Shown here piece after piece: positions 52,101 through 55,100 of a stretch of 64,000 nucleotides of DNA (position 1 is its first letter; the number at the start of each line of letters is the position of its first letter). The DNA comes from Pieris napi (Eukaryota > Arthropoda > Insecta > Lepidoptera > Pieridae). Location: NCBI RefSeq assembly GCF_905475465.1, contig NC_062245.1, forward strand, positions 5,456,001-5,520,000, read 5' to 3'. The notes beneath the pieces were generated by a model. The model was not told the origin of the DNA and made no database searches. It saw only the letters and a list, made by a program, of their open reading frames with translations. The translations under genes were made by a program, and so were the position numbers.

Positions 52101-55100
52101 ATTCTTTTTTATTATAGTTATAAGGTAATAAGTTAATGTTTTTTTTAATAAGTATCAACCTACAAGCGAGAAAGGTCGCCTGCAGTAAAATTGCGTGTTA
52201 TCTTTTGACATTTGTGCAATAAATTGAATAAAAAGTACATATTCTATATCTGATACGAGAAGCTTAACTTTTGTGCAATCCTCGATAAATATAGTCAACT
52301 TGAACCCGAACTAAATGTATGTAATTCTGTATACATCGTGATCAAGCGGTATTGTCCGTCCCACAAATCACAAGCCAAGTGACGTACTTGAGTTTTGACA
52401 GAACATAATTGAACTTCCTCAGGTGGGGCGGGACAACCTTCAACTCAATTGATTTGTTCGCATACAGTTTTATCCAGAGATTTTCTCAGCGAATCGAGTC
52501 CCTAATTTCGTTACTTATTTCTGAAAAATTCCACACCACTTAAGAGTATGGATATGGTAGTACACAGTCGTATTCTAATTCATGAAATAATTCTTCTCTT
52601 CTAATTCTTCACTGCACTATGTTTCGTTAATGAAACATTACCTAATCAAGCATTAAATTAGTAGCTACGCTTATAAACAGCTGATGGGACATGTGAAGAG
52701 TTCATGGCTTTGAGGTGAGTAATCCTAGGTTTGAGTCCTTGGATCGCTCGATGATAATAACATACATATGTATATGAGTTCCGCCTTACGCCATTCAAAT
52801 TATTTCAATATTTTTAATTATGAATTCGATTTTATGTTAATTAACCTTCAAACTTTTAAAATGTCTTTTTTGTTGATTAAGATATTACGTACTTAGGACG
52901 TTCCCTAACTCTTTAAATTTAACTGCAACTTAAAATTCTCTAACCAAAATGAACTAGCACCTCTTGATGTAAAAGTGCTGCCAAATACCTTTTGGACTTG
53001 ACCCATATCAAATTGAATCTAGTTATACCACTAGAATTTAACTTTAAGTAATTTAAGCTGAGTACTTATTATCGTATAAATTTTGACTTAGTTACTTTTA
53101 AAGACTAGCTGATGTCGCCATGACTTCATTGGCATGGGAACGGAAAACATGTTAATTGCAATCAAATTGCAAACTTATTATTACAGAATAGTAATGTAGC
53201 GTTACTGTTCAGTTACTCCAGAGAAGGAAGCAAGTTTCAATTAAACAAAATGTAACTATTAGATAGATTACAGTTTCCACCAATTTTTAACGAACTCTAA
53301 CAGAGAAAGGTTTTAACAAAAATACCAATTGAAATGAAATCTCGTTGCGAAAATTCTCGACATTCCTTTATAAGTATCAAGGCACCTATCATAATACATA
53401 TATACATCTTTTTTGCTGAGTTTAAACACCATACATCCGCCTAGGTTTGTAATAGATCTAAGAATACTCTAACATGCCGACATTCTAAATCGACTGATCC
53501 CTTTATCATCGTATCCTGTCTTATCAGCTTATCTCTTTGATTGGACCCCTGTATAAACTTTGGAGTATCTTGAAAGGGAAGGTTTATTTAACAAGACTCG
53601 AAAGTTTTAACGGTATATAGACAACTTTAGGATGGCTACATTTATCATTTTTCGTAATTGTATAGTTTATATGGAGAGAACTTGAAAATCCAGTCTAAAT
53701 TTAAGTTTATTTAACTAATTTCACGTATTTAATGTGATTATTTCGTTAGTTCCATTTTAGATGGATGTAATGTTTCTTGATGTATGTTGTTATTGTAAAA
53801 AAATTGTAAATTAATATAATTAATACATAGTACAAAAAATATAATACAAAAGTACAAAACAAAGTCGCTTTCTCTTGCAAACGCAGGCTGAACCCTACGA
53901 GATTTATCAAAATAATTTACTAAGTATTGTACAAATTTAAAATGAAAACAGAAAACTCCGAGATGGTATAGGTATGTCTATCTCTTATGGGTATCCCACA
54001 AAAACATTTTTTCAGAAAAAAATTTCTTTGAAAACGTTCACAGCTTTTCTGTAGTGTATTTAGTATCAGCATTGCACCCGAGCGAAGCAGGGGCGGGTCG
54101 CCAGTATATTATAATTATGAAATAAAAATGTTCACTTAAAAAATTAATTAAGTCGAATTTGAAATTGTATAAAAAAATATTATTTACAAGATAATTAAAC
54201 TATATCGGTACAAAAATTTATTCCAAATAGAATAGTAGCTATTAGCATAAAAGGAGACAATGTGAGTCTCATATAACACTATTGTGTACAAACAAGGAAG
54301 TGTAACAGGAAATAATATTGTTTGGCTTACATCCTTTAATATCACATACAATTTGATTATTATATTAATTGCAAGTAATTAATATGGGATTTCCCTTTAC
54401 AATGTCTATTAATATACTACTTATGTGACGTTGATTTGTGATTGTCTGGTAAGATTATAGTGAGCAGGCATGCTTGAAAAATATATTTAATAAAAACTTA
54501 ATCCGTTAGCCTTCACCTAACAACTAAGTAGTAAATCTATGATATAAATGAGCAAATTCGGATTCATATAAGTAAATACTAGTTTTGTTATTAAACTTTA
54601 CAAAGTAACCTCAACTGTTACAACAGTATGCCAAGAATAAGTAAATTTAAATTTTTATTAACTGTTTATAGAAAATATGAAAATTGACTCTGAGTTAGTA
54701 TGGTAACAAAATATAAATCAATTACGGTCTTGTGATGTAAAAACCATTTGTCTTAGTTAATTTTGGTATTAGCATAATAAGGAAAGTATTATTGTGTAAT
54801 ATATGCAAACGCATGTTGCATTCAGATTCAATAAGCACTAACCAGTCTCTGTTTATGTAACAAATGACCTGTGAAATTGCAACACTGGCTATAATTATTG
54901 ACAGCCATAATTGGGGTGTGATTCCACATTATTTCATATTATCTTTATAATGATATTATTAGTAATATAGACTGCTATATATTTTTATATTATTTGTCTA
55001 TTTTTAAGTTTCAGTAAAGTACAGCAGTAATTTAGTTAGATGGTACTGCAGGTTTCACATTTGGCGAGTTTAAATGCAGGCAGTTTTGTCCATGGTGGTG

